The position numbers and the translations under genes were made by a program. DNA of 64,000 nt, taken from assembly GCA_000296795.1 (NCBI GenBank), contig BAFH01000002.1:62001-126000 (forward strand), read 5' to 3'. The notes beneath the pieces are model-generated. The model was given only the letters and a program-made list of their open reading frames with translations, was not told the DNA's origin and did not search any database. This DNA is from Candidatus Jettenia caeni. GTDB lineage: Bacteria > Planctomycetota > Brocadiia > Brocadiales > Brocadiaceae. Numbering within the stretch: the first letter of the stretch is position 1; each line of letters begins with the position of its first letter. This document shows positions 53,411-62,636 of this stretch, piece after piece.

Positions 53411-54561
53411 GGCTTTGTTGCACAAAGCCGGATAAATATCTGATATACTAAAAGAATAAGGGAAAGAGTACCATAAATTATTTTGTAGGATAAGTATATC
53501 AGTATGAAGCAACAGAAACGGGACGTAAAGAAACTAGCAGGAACAGATAAAAGGCCGCTCCAAGAACAGAAAAAGAAGAAATCAAAGAAGGACTACCGGG
53601 TAAGAAACTGGTCAGAGTATACAGAGGCATTAAGACAAAGAGGGTCTCTTGATGTATGGATAGACGAGGGGGTACAAGAGAAATGGAATGCAGAGCCAAC
53701 GGGCCAAAGAGGGTCTCCCCCTACGTATAGTGATCTGGCCATAACATCAACGCTTCAGTTGGGTATCGTATTTCATCAAAGACTTCGTCAAACAGAAGGA
53801 TTAGTCAAATCACTGTTTCGGCTCATGAATATCCCTCTGAAGGTTCCTGATTATTCAACCCTGTCTCGAAGAGGTGAAACAGTGGGAATTTCTTTAGCGA
53901 AAGAGAAGAAAGAGAATCTGGTATTAGTCCTTGATAGCAGTGGGTTAAAGGTCTATGGGGAAGGGGAATGGAAGGTAAGACAGCATGGATATACCAAGAG
54001 AAGAACATGGAGAAAGATTCATTTGTCCATTACTCCTGATGGAGAGATAAGAGCACAAGAGCTTACCGAGAATAGTACTGGTGATTCAGAGGTAGTAGAT
54101 AAGCTTCTAAGCCAGGAAGAGTCAAGGATTGATACCTTTGCCGGTGATGGCTCCTATGATAAGAGGAAGGTCTATGAGAGTTGTAAGAGAAGAGGGATTC
54201 TCAGAATACTTATTCCTCCGAGGAAGGATGCAAAGATATGGCAGCATGGCAACTGCAGTACAGAGCCACATGTCCGAGATGAGACGATAAGGCATATCAG
54301 AAGAACTTCCCTAAGACAGTGGAAAGAGCGTGTTGGTTACCACGTCCGCTCTCTGGTTGAGAATGCGATATTTCGATTCAAAACCATCTTTGGCGATAGG
54401 CTTTATGCCAGAAATCTTGCTCAACAAAGAACAGAAGTAGGTATCAAGGCATCTGTTTTAAACCGTATGATGAAATTAGGAATGCCGGAAAGTTATGCGA
54501 TCTCATAAATTGCATACTACAGGGAAAAACTGCTTTTTTATCGGATTTGTGCAACAAAGCC
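53411..54561 (+). mobile_element. IS5-family, IS903-like element, intact (1151 bp)
   Basis: Ends GGCTTTGTTGCACAAAGCCG and its near-perfect inverse, ending CAACAAAGCC, are typical of IS903-type elements. GTTTGCAGT is duplicated on both sides (53402-53410 and 54562-54570), the 9-bp duplication expected for this group. One full transposase gene lies inside. Confidence 0.9.
53504..54508 (+). CDS. IS903-like transposase
   Basis: In this 334-residue protein the N terminus is basic. NWSEYTEALRQRGSLDVWID and GSPPTYSDLAITSTLQLG are typical of IS5/IS903 transposases. The DDE core has Asp in LVLVLDSSGLKVYG, Asp in DTFAGDGSYDKRK, and Glu in HVRSLVENAIFRFKTIFGD. The frame is complete, so it is probably active. 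Confidence 0.92.
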   Translation: MKQQKRDVKKLAGTDKRPLQEQKKKKSKKDYRVRNWSEYTEALRQRGSLDVWIDEGVQEKWNAEPTGQRGSPPTYSDLAITSTLQLGIVFHQRLRQTEGLVKSLFRLMNIPLKVPDYSTLSRRGETVGISLAKEKKENLVLVLDSSGLKVYGEGEWKVRQHGYTKRRTWRKIHLSITPDGEIRAQELTENSTGDSEVVDKLLSQEESRIDTFAGDGSYDKRKVYESCKRRGILRILIPPRKDAKIWQHGNCSTEPHVRDETIRHIRRTSLRQWKERVGYHVRSLVENAIFRFKTIFGDRLYARNLAQQRTEVGIKASVLNRMMKLGMPESYAIS

Positions 54562-54633
54562 GTTTGCAGTTAATAAACAGGTGCTACAATTGCTACATCG
54601 CTGCGAATAGCTGGTCTGCACTCTGATAATGTA

Positions 54634-54712
54634 AGTACCTGACAACAAATTTTTGTGCATGTATCTTTGCATACAAGGGTTTTCAGTACGCAAAAATTTA
54701 TGTCCCGGTACT
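54634..54712. mobile_element. 79-bp MITE with IS630-type ends, copy 1
   Basis: It begins AGTACCTGACAACAAATTTT and ends TTTATGTCCCGGTACT, flanked by TA. It is almost identical to the element at 54978-55056 and shares ends with the degenerate IS at 24456-25593. Confidence 0.7.
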
Positions 54713-54739
54713 TATAAGAGTAAAATCCATTGGGGTTAA

Positions 54740-54880
54740 AAATTATTGGCTGAAGAGAAAATCCCGAAGGGATGATATACAACGGCAATAATGAAAATAT
54801 ATCACCCCTTCGGGGTTAGAAAATAATTGCGTATCGATATGCTATAATAATTACATCCCTTCGGGATTAAAAAAACCATG
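54740..54880. repeat. Palindromic CCCGAAGGG-type repeats
   Basis: ATCCCGAAGGGATGATAT (54766-54783), ATATCACCCCTTCGGGGTT (54799-54817) and CATCCCTTCGGGATT (54854-54868) stand about 35-50 bp apart. The same family lies at 52098-52240 inside a MITE and near 59272. Confidence 0.6.
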
Positions 54881-54977
54881 CGAAAATAATTACGGTGTTG
54901 TTTGGGCGTTCAAACCAACAGCGTCTGATTTACAATTGACAAAAGCTTATTTAAAGATAGTAGACAATCTTTAGATA

Positions 54978-55056
54978 AGCGCCTGACCACAAATTTTTGT
55001 GCATGTATCTTTGTATACAGGGGTTTTCAGCATGCAAATATTTATGTTCAGGTACT
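54978..55056. mobile_element. 79-bp MITE with IS630-type ends, copy 2
   Basis: It begins AGCGCCTGACCACAAATTTT and ends TATGTTCAGGTACT, flanked by TA. The following ATG (55058) lies at its border, so the element may shape the 5' end of the next gene. Confidence 0.7.
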
Positions 55057-55057
55057 T

Positions 55058-55471
55058 ATGATATCTCCTTTACGGAAAGATCGCGATATAGAAAACCATG
55101 TAGCTTTAAAATCGGTACCGCACCACATACTGATATCTTCTGGACCTGAGATACAAGATTTTACAGATGATATGACTCCTTATGGCAAGTTACCAATTGT
55201 AAACTTAGCGTTGAACTATTATAATATTTGTATTATCATTTACTGCGGATTCGAAGGCATGCTGATATCAGAAGACAACAGATTGTGGATATTATTAAAG
55301 TATATTATTTCTTTCAAGGGTATTAAACATATTACGATAAGCGGAGTAACAAGCCGGATAGGGACTATAAAAGCCGCGATATACATGCATGAAGATTTAT
55401 GGCAAATTTATAAACAGGGAATAATTGCTTACCACGACTCAGCAAACGAGATAATTCACGAGCGACTTTAG
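55058..55471 (+). CDS. Hypothetical protein, about 137 residues
   Basis: The frame opens right at a MITE border; a later ATG at 55172 (TPYGKLPIVNLALNYYNICI) is an alternative start. Hydrophobic strands IVNLALNYYNICIIIY and HITISGVTSRIGTIKAAIYM with short helices faintly suggest a STAS-like alpha/beta fold, which I cannot confirm. The beta-propeller gene follows 55 bp later. Confidence 0.45.
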   Translation: MISPLRKDRDIENHVALKSVPHHILISSGPEIQDFTDDMTPYGKLPIVNLALNYYNICIIIYCGFEGMLISEDNRLWILLKYIISFKGIKHITISGVTSRIGTIKAAIYMHEDLWQIYKQGIIAYHDSANEIIHERL

Positions 55472-55526
55472 ATTTATCCATCTTTTATGAATATTATGCA
55501 TGGTATTATGACGGGAGGATGAAGCA

Positions 55527-56528
55527 ATGAGAGGGCCTCTTAATATTTTAAGTATTTTTTGGGGTGTGGTATTCATATTATCCACTTCTGCTATATCGAT
55601 AGGGGATTCGTGCAATAAATTTATAGAAGGATTCGTTATCACACGGTTTCATACACTTCAAAAGAATACTTTATGCTGGTATGATACAGCCTCACGTAGC
55701 CTTACCTTCATGGTAGGTTTTAACCCCTATGGGTTGGCTTTTGACGGTACCAATATCTGGGTTACTAATTATGGCAGTGATAGCATCTCGAAGCTAAGGG
55801 CAAATGATGGAACTCTCCTTGGAACCTATGCTGTAGGCTTTAACCCCCGAGGGATAGCTTTTGACGGCGCTAATATCTGGGTAGCAAATGCTAGCAACAA
55901 TAGTGTAACAAAGTTGAAGGCAAGTGATGGGTCTATGCGTGGTACTTATGGTGTCGGTTTCTATCCATATGCGGTTGTTTGTGATGGAGTCAACATTTGG
56001 GTAACAAATTCTGGAAGTGGTACCATATCAAAATTGCGGGCGAGTGATGGAGTTACGCTTGGCACTTATGCTGTTGGCGCCAATCCAAGGGGTATAACCT
56101 TTGATGGATCTCATATCTGGGTGACAAATGCTAACAGCAATAATGTGGTAAAGCTGAGGGCAAGCGATGGCGTTATACTGGGCCGTTATGCCATGAACTT
56201 CTATCCCTATGGGATTGCTTCTGATGGAAGCAATATATGGGTAACAAATCGCAGCGGCAATAATGTGATAAAGTTAAGGGCAAGTGATGGAAGTGTGCTT
56301 GGCTCTTATTGTGCAGGCATCTACCCATATGGAGTAGCTTTTGATGGAAAAAACATATGGGTAACAAATTCTGGCAGCAACAATGTGATGAAGCTAAGGG
56401 CACATGACGGAGTCTTACTTGGCACATACTCAGTAGGTTTTAATCCAATGGGAATCATATTTGACGGTACTAATATTTGGGTAACAAATTATGATAATGG
56501 TACCGTAACGAAACTACAAACGGACTAA
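55527..56528 (+). CDS. Secreted seven-repeat beta-propeller protein
   Basis: The protein has 333 residues. A signal segment (LNILSIFWGVVFILSTSAIS) is followed by seven repeats of 40 residues with the core FDGxNIWVTNxxxNxVxKLR and then ASDGxxLGTYxxGxxP (from about residue 63 to the end). The pattern is that of YncE/Vgb-type lactonase-like propellers; seven repeats would close one seven-bladed ring. Function might be ligand binding or scaffold at the cell surface. GGGAGG lies before the ATG. No enzyme partner is adjacent. Confidence 0.82.
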   Translation: MRGPLNILSIFWGVVFILSTSAISIGDSCNKFIEGFVITRFHTLQKNTLCWYDTASRSLTFMVGFNPYGLAFDGTNIWVTNYGSDSISKLRANDGTLLGTYAVGFNPRGIAFDGANIWVANASNNSVTKLKASDGSMRGTYGVGFYPYAVVCDGVNIWVTNSGSGTISKLRASDGVTLGTYAVGANPRGITFDGSHIWVTNANSNNVVKLRASDGVILGRYAMNFYPYGIASDGSNIWVTNRSGNNVIKLRASDGSVLGSYCAGIYPYGVAFDGKNIWVTNSGSNNVMKLRAHDGVLLGTYSVGFNPMGIIFDGTNIWVTNYDNGTVTKLQTD

Positions 56529-57018
56529 AATATTTCGTTATTGGGAATGCGTATTATTATGTTATTAATCGACGAAATACCGTGAAAATATTTTTATAGA
56601 TAAACGAAACAGGGAAAAATTTCTGGAATACCTTGCAAAATGAATATCTTGTCCTGCTTTCCCAGTATATCTATCTTAACTCTGTTCGTGCAAAGAGAGT
56701 AACATATCTTCTCGATTATTCCCTGAATGATAAGATAATAACTTGAAGAAATAATTTGAGATGTGACTTCCACTCAGATCCAAGATAGAAAAGGTACTAT
56801 ATCCAATGGATTATGATGTAAAAATTTCTTCTTGAGTGTTCGTTTAAATAAGCTATACTTGCGCGAAAGTTTTATTATGCAGACAACATGTGCTTGTGGA
56901 AGTATAGATTATATTGAGGTCTTATCCGCTCAGTTTTCATAACTTTTCTTTTTTATTAATTTAATGCAAAAGAAATTGTTATCACGGTATTCAATAATGG
57001 AGGCTATGTAAATATACG
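56529..57018. other. Intergenic region, no gene seen
   Basis: About 490 bp without a credible ORF or repeat. The region should contain the promoter of the MscS-type gene; TTGCGCG-type and TATAC-type boxes occur but I cannot fix them. GGAGG at 56999-57003 lies upstream of the next ATG. Confidence 0.3.
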
Positions 57019-58794
57019 ATGAAAATGAAGGCAGGTCTTATTGCGCTTTTTATCGTCATTTTGTCTTTCTTTTTTTTGAAGAATCATCCAGTGTGTGGGC
57101 AAACGGAAAACCGGGAACTCCCTGTTGCCGGTAAACTGGTTGCCACAGAAGAGGTAAATACCGTAGACGCCCTTACTGATATTGTTCAGGTGATTGTGGA
57201 ATTAGGGAAAGAAATTGAAGACAAAAAAGCGAAACTCCATGTGGCGGAAACACACGAAGAGAGATCAGAAATATCAAAAGAAATTGATAAACTGAATGAA
57301 CGGTTGGGAGCTCTCAAGGTAAATTTTGAGGAAATTGCAACCGGGCTGGATTTAGGAACGTTTTATACAAAGCCACAAAAACGTTTCGATTGGAAGGAGG
57401 AAATCCAAACCCTGATAGGACCGATTATTAATGACTTGAAAAGCTTGACCGCCCGCCCCCGGTTAATCGAAAATCTGCGAACACAAGTGGCTTACTACGA
57501 AAAACAAATTTTCCTGATAAAAAATGCCATAGAAAATATCCATAATCTTGCCGCTCAAGTGAAAAGCGAAAATCTGAAAACTCAACTCGTTGGCCTTGAA
57601 ACCGACTGGTACAATAAAGGAAGACAAATTTCAAGCCAGCTTACCGTGTCAAAATACCAATTGGCTGATAAATTGAGTGAAAGGAAATCTTTTCTTGAAT
57701 CGAGCAAAAATGTCGTACAGGTATTTTTCAAAAGTCGGGGGAGAAATTTTATCTTAGCCGTATTTGCATTCCTTTTTGTATTCTTTTTGCTTCGTTATAT
57801 TCATCGTAACATTTATAGAGGCAGTTTTATTCATAGAACGGTAGCGAGTTCATTTTACATTCGTCTTGCAGAAGTGCTATATTATATACTCACTTTTGTC
57901 GGCGCCACGGGGGCGTTGTTGCTCGTATTGTATGTTTGCGGCGATTGGGTCCTTTTAGGTATTGCATTCATTTTTATTTTAGGGCTTATTTGGGCAGCAA
58001 AACAAACCCTTCCTCGTTTCTATGAACAAGGCGCCCTTTTATTAAACCTGGGAACTGTAAAGGAAAATGAGCGCGTAATTTACAATGGCCTTCCATGGAA
58101 GGTGGTTTCGTTACACCTCTCTACCCACCTGGTCAATCCGGAATTGAAGGGAGGAATGCTCAGGATTCCCATACGAGATCTTAAAGATATCAGATCTCGC
58201 CCATACCATCCGGATGAACCCTGGTTTCCTTGTAAAGAAAACGATTGCGTTCTTCTGGCAGATGGGACAATGGGCAGGGTGATTACGCAGACTCCCGAGG
58301 TTGTACAACTTATGATCGGCGGTGGCAGTTATAAGACGTATCGTACAGAGGAATTTTTGAATCAAAATCCAACCAATATTTCTAAGAATTTCCGCGTTAA
58401 TGTTACCTTTGGTATTGATTATCAATATCAGTCAATAAGTACTACAGAAATTCCTGAGAAACTGAGAGAAATGATAGAAGCAGGGCTTATAAACGAAGGT
58501 TATGGAAATGATATGATCAAGTTTACTGTGGAATTTAGCGAAATAGGCGATTCATCTCTCAACTATGTAATTTTTGCAGATTTTTCGGGACGAGTTGCAA
58601 AAGATTATAATAAACTTTCCCGAATTATTCAAAAATTAGCATTGGACACCTGCAATAAATTTGGGTGGGAAATTCCTTACACAACATTTACCATACACAC
58701 TGCTCCATCCCAGTATCAGCAAGGAATTTCAGCGCCAGTTGAACTCGCCGCAGATACTGTAAAGGTCGCAAGCAGGGCAAACGTATCAAAATGA
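57019..58794 (+). CDS. Mechanosensitive channel of the MscS family, long type
   Basis: In this 591-residue protein a signal peptide (1-28) leads to a periplasmic helical domain (about 45-235) with coiled-coil pieces. At least three membrane helices follow (about 247-265, 290-312 and 315-336, WVLLGIAFIFILGLIWAAKQ), then the MscS beta domain (ERVIYNGLPWKVVSLHLSTH; GMLRIPIRDLKDI) and a C-terminal alpha/beta domain (NVTFGIDYQYQSI). It would release solutes on hypo-osmotic shock. The architecture is larger than E. coli MscS and resembles MscK-like variants. Confidence 0.85.
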   Translation: MKMKAGLIALFIVILSFFFLKNHPVCGQTENRELPVAGKLVATEEVNTVDALTDIVQVIVELGKEIEDKKAKLHVAETHEERSEISKEIDKLNERLGALKVNFEEIATGLDLGTFYTKPQKRFDWKEEIQTLIGPIINDLKSLTARPRLIENLRTQVAYYEKQIFLIKNAIENIHNLAAQVKSENLKTQLVGLETDWYNKGRQISSQLTVSKYQLADKLSERKSFLESSKNVVQVFFKSRGRNFILAVFAFLFVFFLLRYIHRNIYRGSFIHRTVASSFYIRLAEVLYYILTFVGATGALLLVLYVCGDWVLLGIAFIFILGLIWAAKQTLPRFYEQGALLLNLGTVKENERVIYNGLPWKVVSLHLSTHLVNPELKGGMLRIPIRDLKDIRSRPYHPDEPWFPCKENDCVLLADGTMGRVITQTPEVVQLMIGGGSYKTYRTEEFLNQNPTNISKNFRVNVTFGIDYQYQSISTTEIPEKLREMIEAGLINEGYGNDMIKFTVEFSEIGDSSLNYVIFADFSGRVAKDYNKLSRIIQKLALDTCNKFGWEIPYTTFTIHTAPSQYQQGISAPVELAADTVKVASRANVSK

Positions 58795-59426
58795 GATTAG
58801 AGAAATAGGAGTAACAAACAGGGCAATTGCATCAAAGTGGGAATTGTTCAGCCCGTTTTGGGTGGCGCTGACAAACTCTGTTTATCAGTGTTTTCCCTTC
58901 CCTATCCCTGTGTGCATTCAAACAGGCACGGACAAATCCCATCCCTGTTCAAGACATACGGGGACAGAGTTTGTCCGGGCAACCCCGTCCGGAAGGCATT
59001 GCAAAACTTCAAATGTTAATTTCATGCATATAAGGCAATGCCCTATTGGCTAAATTTAATGCGATTGACCTGAGGTCACAGGAACTTCATCTTGATGGTC
59101 AATACCCTTACGGTTTTCACACTTCATCTGACTTTGTGCATTCTCAAACGACTTAATAAACACACACTTCTTCTCCATCATATGCCGTTCGGTTTCAACT
59201 ATTAATTACAATAATCCAAGCCTGAATGGCTGTCATGTTTATCGATAATGAACAAAACCATAAACCAATAACCCCGAAGGGGTAATATTGTATTATGTAT
59301 TGTATTGATAGTACATACTCATATATGTATAATTTATTAAAAATCGAATATTATAGAAAAATCAACATTACCACGGCCTGTCTCAGGAGAAATGCGTAAC
59401 TCTACGTCTTTACCATCAAAAATATC
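58795..59426. repeat. Non-coding region with dispersed repeats
   Basis: GGGTGGCGCTGACAAACTCT (58859-58878) and the inverse GACAGAGTTTGTCCGGGCAA (about 58963-58982) repeat the unit near 39988-40090. A 41-codon ORF on the minus strand (59181-59056) has a plausible composition but no ribosome binding site. CCCCGAAGGGGT at 59272-59283 belongs to the palindrome family. Confidence 0.45.
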
Positions 59427-60485
59427 ATGTATAAAACAGAAATTTCCTCAATTACCAATATGTCTTTGGCAGAACTCGAGGCAGTATGCGCCTCAATCGG
59501 AGAGCCTGTTTACAGGGCCAAACAAATACTTTCCTGGATTTATAACAAAGGGGCAACCGATTTTAACCAGATGTCTAACCTGCCGAAAGACCTGAGAAGG
59601 AAGCTTGCAGAAAAGTGCCAGGTCTTCCAAACAACAGTCGATACCCTTACACAAACAAAAGATGGAACAGAGAAATTCTTAGTTCGTTTACCTGATGGGA
59701 ATGAAATTGAGTGTGTCTTATTACGGGAAGGCAAAAGAATCACCGTATGCGTTTCAACTCAGGTAGGTTGTGCGATGGCCTGCCGGTTTTGCGCTAGCGG
59801 CATGCCCGGTTTGGAAAGAAACCTTAACGCCGGTGAAATTGTTGAACAAGCCCTTCATGTTAAAAATCATCTTCCGCCTGACGAACGCCTTACCAATATT
59901 GTCTTTATGGGTATAGGCGAACCCCTTGCAAATTATGATAATGTTATCAAGGCCATCAGGATCATAAATGCCAAATGGGGGTTAGGAATTGGGGCACGGC
60001 GCATCACTATCTCAACCGTTGGAAATATTCGTGGTATACACCGATTGGCTCAAGAGGAACTCCAGATAAATCTGGCAATATCCCTTCACGCGCCAGATGA
60101 TGTTACCCGGTCTAAAATAATTCCATCGAACAAAAAAACTGGTATTAAAAATATTATAGCTGCAACTCAGGAATATTTTCAAAGTACCGGAAGAGATATC
60201 AGTTTTGAATATATCTTAATTGATGGCATGAATGCATCCAGACAAGATGCTGAATCACTGGCCCGTTTACTCAAGGGTATCCAATGCAACATCAATCTTC
60301 TTCCCTTAAATCCCATCGAAGAATTCAACTTCAAGCCTCCATCACGAGAAGCAATTGAAACGTTTTGTAAGATATTGAAAAAACACGGCCTTATTGTCAC
60401 TTTACGAAGGAAAAAGGGTGATCATATCAATGCCGCATGTGGTCAACTCCGCCTACAAAGTATAAATTTTTATGGAAAAGATTAG
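59427..60485 (+). CDS. rlmN: Dual-specificity 23S rRNA/tRNA adenine C2-methyltransferase RlmN
   Basis: This 352-residue radical-SAM enzyme has the Fe-S cluster motif CAMACRFCASG at about residues 116-126. The methyl-carrying Cys is near the end in GDHINAACGQLR. VGCAMACRFC, IVFMGIGEPLANYDN and RRITISTVGN are typical. It methylates A2503 of 23S rRNA and A37 of some tRNAs. It is monocistronic. Confidence 0.95.
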   Translation: MYKTEISSITNMSLAELEAVCASIGEPVYRAKQILSWIYNKGATDFNQMSNLPKDLRRKLAEKCQVFQTTVDTLTQTKDGTEKFLVRLPDGNEIECVLLREGKRITVCVSTQVGCAMACRFCASGMPGLERNLNAGEIVEQALHVKNHLPPDERLTNIVFMGIGEPLANYDNVIKAIRIINAKWGLGIGARRITISTVGNIRGIHRLAQEELQINLAISLHAPDDVTRSKIIPSNKKTGIKNIIAATQEYFQSTGRDISFEYILIDGMNASRQDAESLARLLKGIQCNINLLPLNPIEEFNFKPPSREAIETFCKILKKHGLIVTLRRKKGDHINAACGQLRLQSINFYGKD

Positions 60486-60539
60486 AAGTTTTTTGTTAAA
60501 TAGATTCTGCCATTTTCTGCTATTTTACAAATATAAATT

Positions 60540-60910
60540 AAGCCTTCGGTAACCTTTATCTTTTATCAAAACGTAGGGCAGGGCTTTAGCCTTGCTTCCC
60601 CGCCTGAATTGTATATGAGGATAGCAAACCTAAAAAGGCTGTCCGAGAATGCTTTCACACGACAAATTCTATACTATATGCTGACAAAATATTAGCATGA
60701 TAACAATATTTAGTCTGGCATTTGTGGGTCGATTGAATTCTCGGACAGCCTGTAAAGGTTTGCCCTACGGAATTGAAATTCCTATACATCAAATTAAGCT
60801 ACCATAAGTAGCAACTTCTTTGCTTATTCCCAAATTCTTCCCCATGCCCTCATGAACATAGGGAAGAATTTGGGAACAAGCAGTTACAAATTGAAATTCC
60901 TGAATATTAA
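60540..60910. repeat. Two tandem modular repeat units, one carrying a MITE
   Basis: Unit 1 (about 60540-60795) has the core GTAGGGCAGGGCTTTAGCC with inverse GGTTTGCCCTACGG and ends ATTGAAATTCCTATACATCA. Unit 2 (to 60910) has the core ATTCCCAAATTCTTCCC (60825-60841) and GGGAAGAATTTGGGAA (60862-60877) and ends ATTGAAATTCCTGAATATTA. Both belong to the family at 33375-33955. Confidence 0.6.
60636..60751. mobile_element. 116-bp MITE inside a repeat hairpin
   Basis: AGGCTGTCCGAGAAT (60636-60650) and ATTCTCGGACAGCCT (60737-60751) are perfect inverted repeats. TAAA on both sides may be the target duplication. Removing the element rebuilds a palindrome, GCAAACCTAAAGGTTTGC. Confidence 0.68.
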
Positions 60911-61082
60911 TTAAGTTCCTCGTTTTGCCCGAATAGCATTTTGGTGTTACCATACATTTTGAAGACAAAACAGCCGAAGAATCTCAAACACTGAGGTTCC
61001 GGACATGGACTTAATGCCTATCTCTGTAAATCATACTAAATCCTAGTTAGATCCGTTATTTTTATTAATAAGGAGAATTCCT

Positions 61083-62636
61083 ATCGCAAGTCGTATAAAA
61101 ATTGCGCTCATAGATGCATTACAGGAAACGGTTACTAAGGTCATTCAACAGACTGATTCGCTGCACACTTGTAAATATGCCGATATTAGAATTGGTATTA
61201 ATGAGATGAAACATGCAAGCGCTGAGGACGGCAAGGCTAAAGGGGCGGGAGAAGATGTCTCCATCTCTTTTGGAATCAGGGCGCTAGCTGGTGAAATGAC
61301 TGCATGGGGATATTACGGCCAGGAACTGGGAGAGGCTGAATCTAACCCGAAAAGTATTCATAAAAGACTCACGTTAGGAATGCATACGGCATATGCACGG
61401 GCTATTACCAATGCAAAGAAAAAGGCAGAGTTTCAATCTCTTGCCCCCTCATTAAGGGAAGTAAATCTCGCTAAAATTGACATCTGCAATGATACCATTC
61501 ATGCTACCTTCGATGAGGACCCCAGAAATGTACTCTTGAAAGATATCGTTACTCTGTGCACAACAACATCTCAAGATATGCGCAGTATTAGCAAAGATGT
61601 GCGCTATACGTATGCCTATGTGCAAACAGGTATAAACAGGGAGCTCTTTTGTAGCACTGAAGGCGCCTGTATTGACCAATCATATGCGCTTACGCAGGGA
61701 GTGGTCTCTGTAGTAGCACAAAAGGTTGGCGGTATTCCGGAAATCTGTTATGATTATGTAGGAGACCTTCGCGGATGGGAAGTTCTCAAAAATAAAAATG
61801 TTTATCAGCAATCATTTGATGAATTTGCGTTATTGCGGACACGTGAGACCCTGGAGCTTATCGATGCAGAATTTTTATCCGCTACAGACGAACCGGTTAT
61901 CGTGGTGACAAATCCACATTTTAATGCGCTCCTCGTCCATGAGATTGTAGGGCATCCAACCGAAGCTGACAGGGCGCTGAAATTAGAAACGGCATACGCA
62001 GGACGGTCATGGCTATTCCGGGATTTTGATGATAATGAATTGGGGAAACAGATTGCATCGCCACTCTTAACTGCATATTCTGACCCATCTATACATGGAT
62101 ATGGACATTATAAATACGATATGGAAGGAACACCCGGTAAACGGGTAAATCTCATTGAGAACGGGATATTCAAAGGGTTTATGAACGGACGTGAACAGGC
62201 TGCAATTCTTAACCAGCCTCCAAATGGCTCAATGAGAGCAACAGAATCGTATTACGTCCCTGTTGTACGAATGACCAATACCGTTTTTGCAAACGGAGAT
62301 ACCCCTCCCTCAGAGATAATTGCTGAAGTCAGGGATGGATATTATATCGTCAATCATCGGATTCCATCTATTAGCGAATCCCGGGAAAATTTCCGTATAT
62401 CATCTCAGAGGGTATACAAAATAAAAAATGGACAGATTACAACCTTGTACCGGCAAGGTGGTATCACGGCAGATTCAAAAGACTTTTTAATGAATATCGA
62501 TGCTGTTGGAAATGATTTTGAAGTCTTTCCCATCCCTCATTGTGGAAAGGGTCAGCCTATGCAAATAATGCGTGTTGGAAACGGCAGTCCAACATTGCGT
62601 TCCAAAGCAAGATTAACAGGACATCAGGAATTATGA
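61083..62636 (+). CDS. tldD: TldD metalloprotease subunit, apparently with a non-AUG start
   Basis: The TldD domain is clear: HEIVGHPTEADRALKLE contains the HExxxH zinc site (with ATG numbering near residue 237), and GVTADS-like GGITADSKDF lies near the end. The first ATG (61206) would cut off the beta strands ASRIKIALIDALQETVTKVI and KYADIRIGINE, which are in frame and belong to the fold. AGGAG at 61071-61075 points to ATC at 61083 as start, giving 517 residues. With PmbA it processes peptides in the cytoplasm. Overlap with pmbA is ATGA. Confidence 0.88.
   Translation: MASRIKIALIDALQETVTKVIQQTDSLHTCKYADIRIGINEMKHASAEDGKAKGAGEDVSISFGIRALAGEMTAWGYYGQELGEAESNPKSIHKRLTLGMHTAYARAITNAKKKAEFQSLAPSLREVNLAKIDICNDTIHATFDEDPRNVLLKDIVTLCTTTSQDMRSISKDVRYTYAYVQTGINRELFCSTEGACIDQSYALTQGVVSVVAQKVGGIPEICYDYVGDLRGWEVLKNKNVYQQSFDEFALLRTRETLELIDAEFLSATDEPVIVVTNPHFNALLVHEIVGHPTEADRALKLETAYAGRSWLFRDFDDNELGKQIASPLLTAYSDPSIHGYGHYKYDMEGTPGKRVNLIENGIFKGFMNGREQAAILNQPPNGSMRATESYYVPVVRMTNTVFANGDTPPSEIIAEVRDGYYIVNHRIPSISESRENFRISSQRVYKIKNGQITTLYRQGGITADSKDFLMNIDAVGNDFEVFPIPHCGKGQPMQIMRVGNGSPTLRSKARLTGHQEL

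Noticed and set aside
54766-54868. Spaced palindromes as a CRISPR array
   Set aside because: Only three units, variable sequence and spacing, palindromic throughout and present elsewhere; they are dispersed palindromic repeats.
59056-59181. 41-codon minus-strand ORF
   Set aside because: No ribosome binding site, no family; may be a scrap of mobile DNA.
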